DNA of 5,561 bases from an uncultured Jannaschia sp. (lineage in GTDB: Bacteria > Pseudomonadota > Alphaproteobacteria > Rhodobacterales > Rhodobacteraceae), in the NCBI GenBank assembly GCA_937916365.1, contig CALFSY010000084.1, forward strand, positions 1 through 5,561, in the 5' to 3' direction. How positions within the stretch are numbered: the first letter of the stretch is position 1; every line of letters begins with the position of its first letter. The notes beneath the pieces are model-generated. The model ran no database searches and had not been told where the DNA came from. It worked only from the letters and a program-made list of their open reading frames with translations. This document shows, piece by piece, positions 5,511 to 5,561 of this stretch. Made by a program: the position numbers and the translations under genes.

Positions 5511-5544
5511 AGTTTTTGTCCCACAAAAACACATCTGGCTAACC
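5507..5544 (+). other. Candidate origin of transfer (oriT) with stem-loop and nic-like motif
   Basis: GTTTTTGT (5512-5519) and ACAAAAAC (5523-5530) form a perfect 8-bp inverted repeat with loop CCC. The outer arms CCAGA (5507-5511) and TCTGG (5534-5538) extend the stem, leaving ACA (5531-5533) bulged. Next comes CTGGCTAA (5535-5542), close to the ColE1-type nic CTGG/CTTA as I recall it. A cut after 5538 would lie 8 bases beyond the inner repeat, the RP4-like spacing. Nicking the + strand here would make the mob genes enter last, the usual polarity. The position just upstream of mobC is also typical. The nic site is inferred. Confidence 0.5.
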
Positions 5545-5561
5545 TTAAATCTCTTTCCTAT

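Overview
This window looks like part, or possibly all, of a small mobilizable plasmid or other mobilizable element, most likely from an alphaproteobacterium. The main clue to host is the helicase part of the relaxase gene, which closely resembles the TraA helicases of Rhizobiales/Rhodospirillales-type plasmids. Coding regions have moderate G+C, while the left edge (1-208) and right edge (5474-5561) are strongly AT-rich. No rRNA, tRNA, transposase, integrase, CRISPR array or recognisable replication initiator was found.

Layout. Positions 1-208 are an AT-rich intergenic region with three short inverted repeats. Next comes a rightward two-gene unit: a regulator-like protein with an N-terminal helix-turn-helix and a probable PLD/TrmB-like sensor domain (209-886), then an unrecognised 308-residue protein (877-1803) that overlaps it by 10 bases and has a strong internal Shine-Dalgarno. 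A short intergenic region (1804-1960) holds a possible terminator and a strong promoter embedded in inverted repeats. It drives a toxin-first HigB/HigA toxin-antitoxin operon (1961-2586). The right half runs leftward: mobC (5129-5473) and a large relaxase gene (2635-5148), which overlap by 20 bases. Upstream of mobC is an autoregulatory-looking inverted repeat and a plausible oriT with a stem-loop and a nic-like motif.

The highlight is the relaxase. Its catalytic-tyrosine motif lies at the extreme N-terminus and resembles MobP/VirD2-type motif I. The MobP histidine triad (H624, D626, H630, H632, N636) lies about 600 residues later. Between them sits a complete TraA-type SF1B helicase. Removing the helicase restores an ordinary MobP relaxase spacing of roughly 100 residues. 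This is a helicase nested inside a relaxase domain, unlike the usual relaxase-then-helicase order of TraA, TrwC or TraI.

Working together: MobC and the relaxase would form the relaxosome at the adjacent oriT, with unwinding supplied in cis by the inserted helicase. No type IV secretion genes are present, so mating machinery would come from elsewhere. HigBA would stabilise the element. The 209-1803 pair has no assigned job. If the window is a closed plasmid, replication must rest on one of these unrecognised proteins or on host factors.
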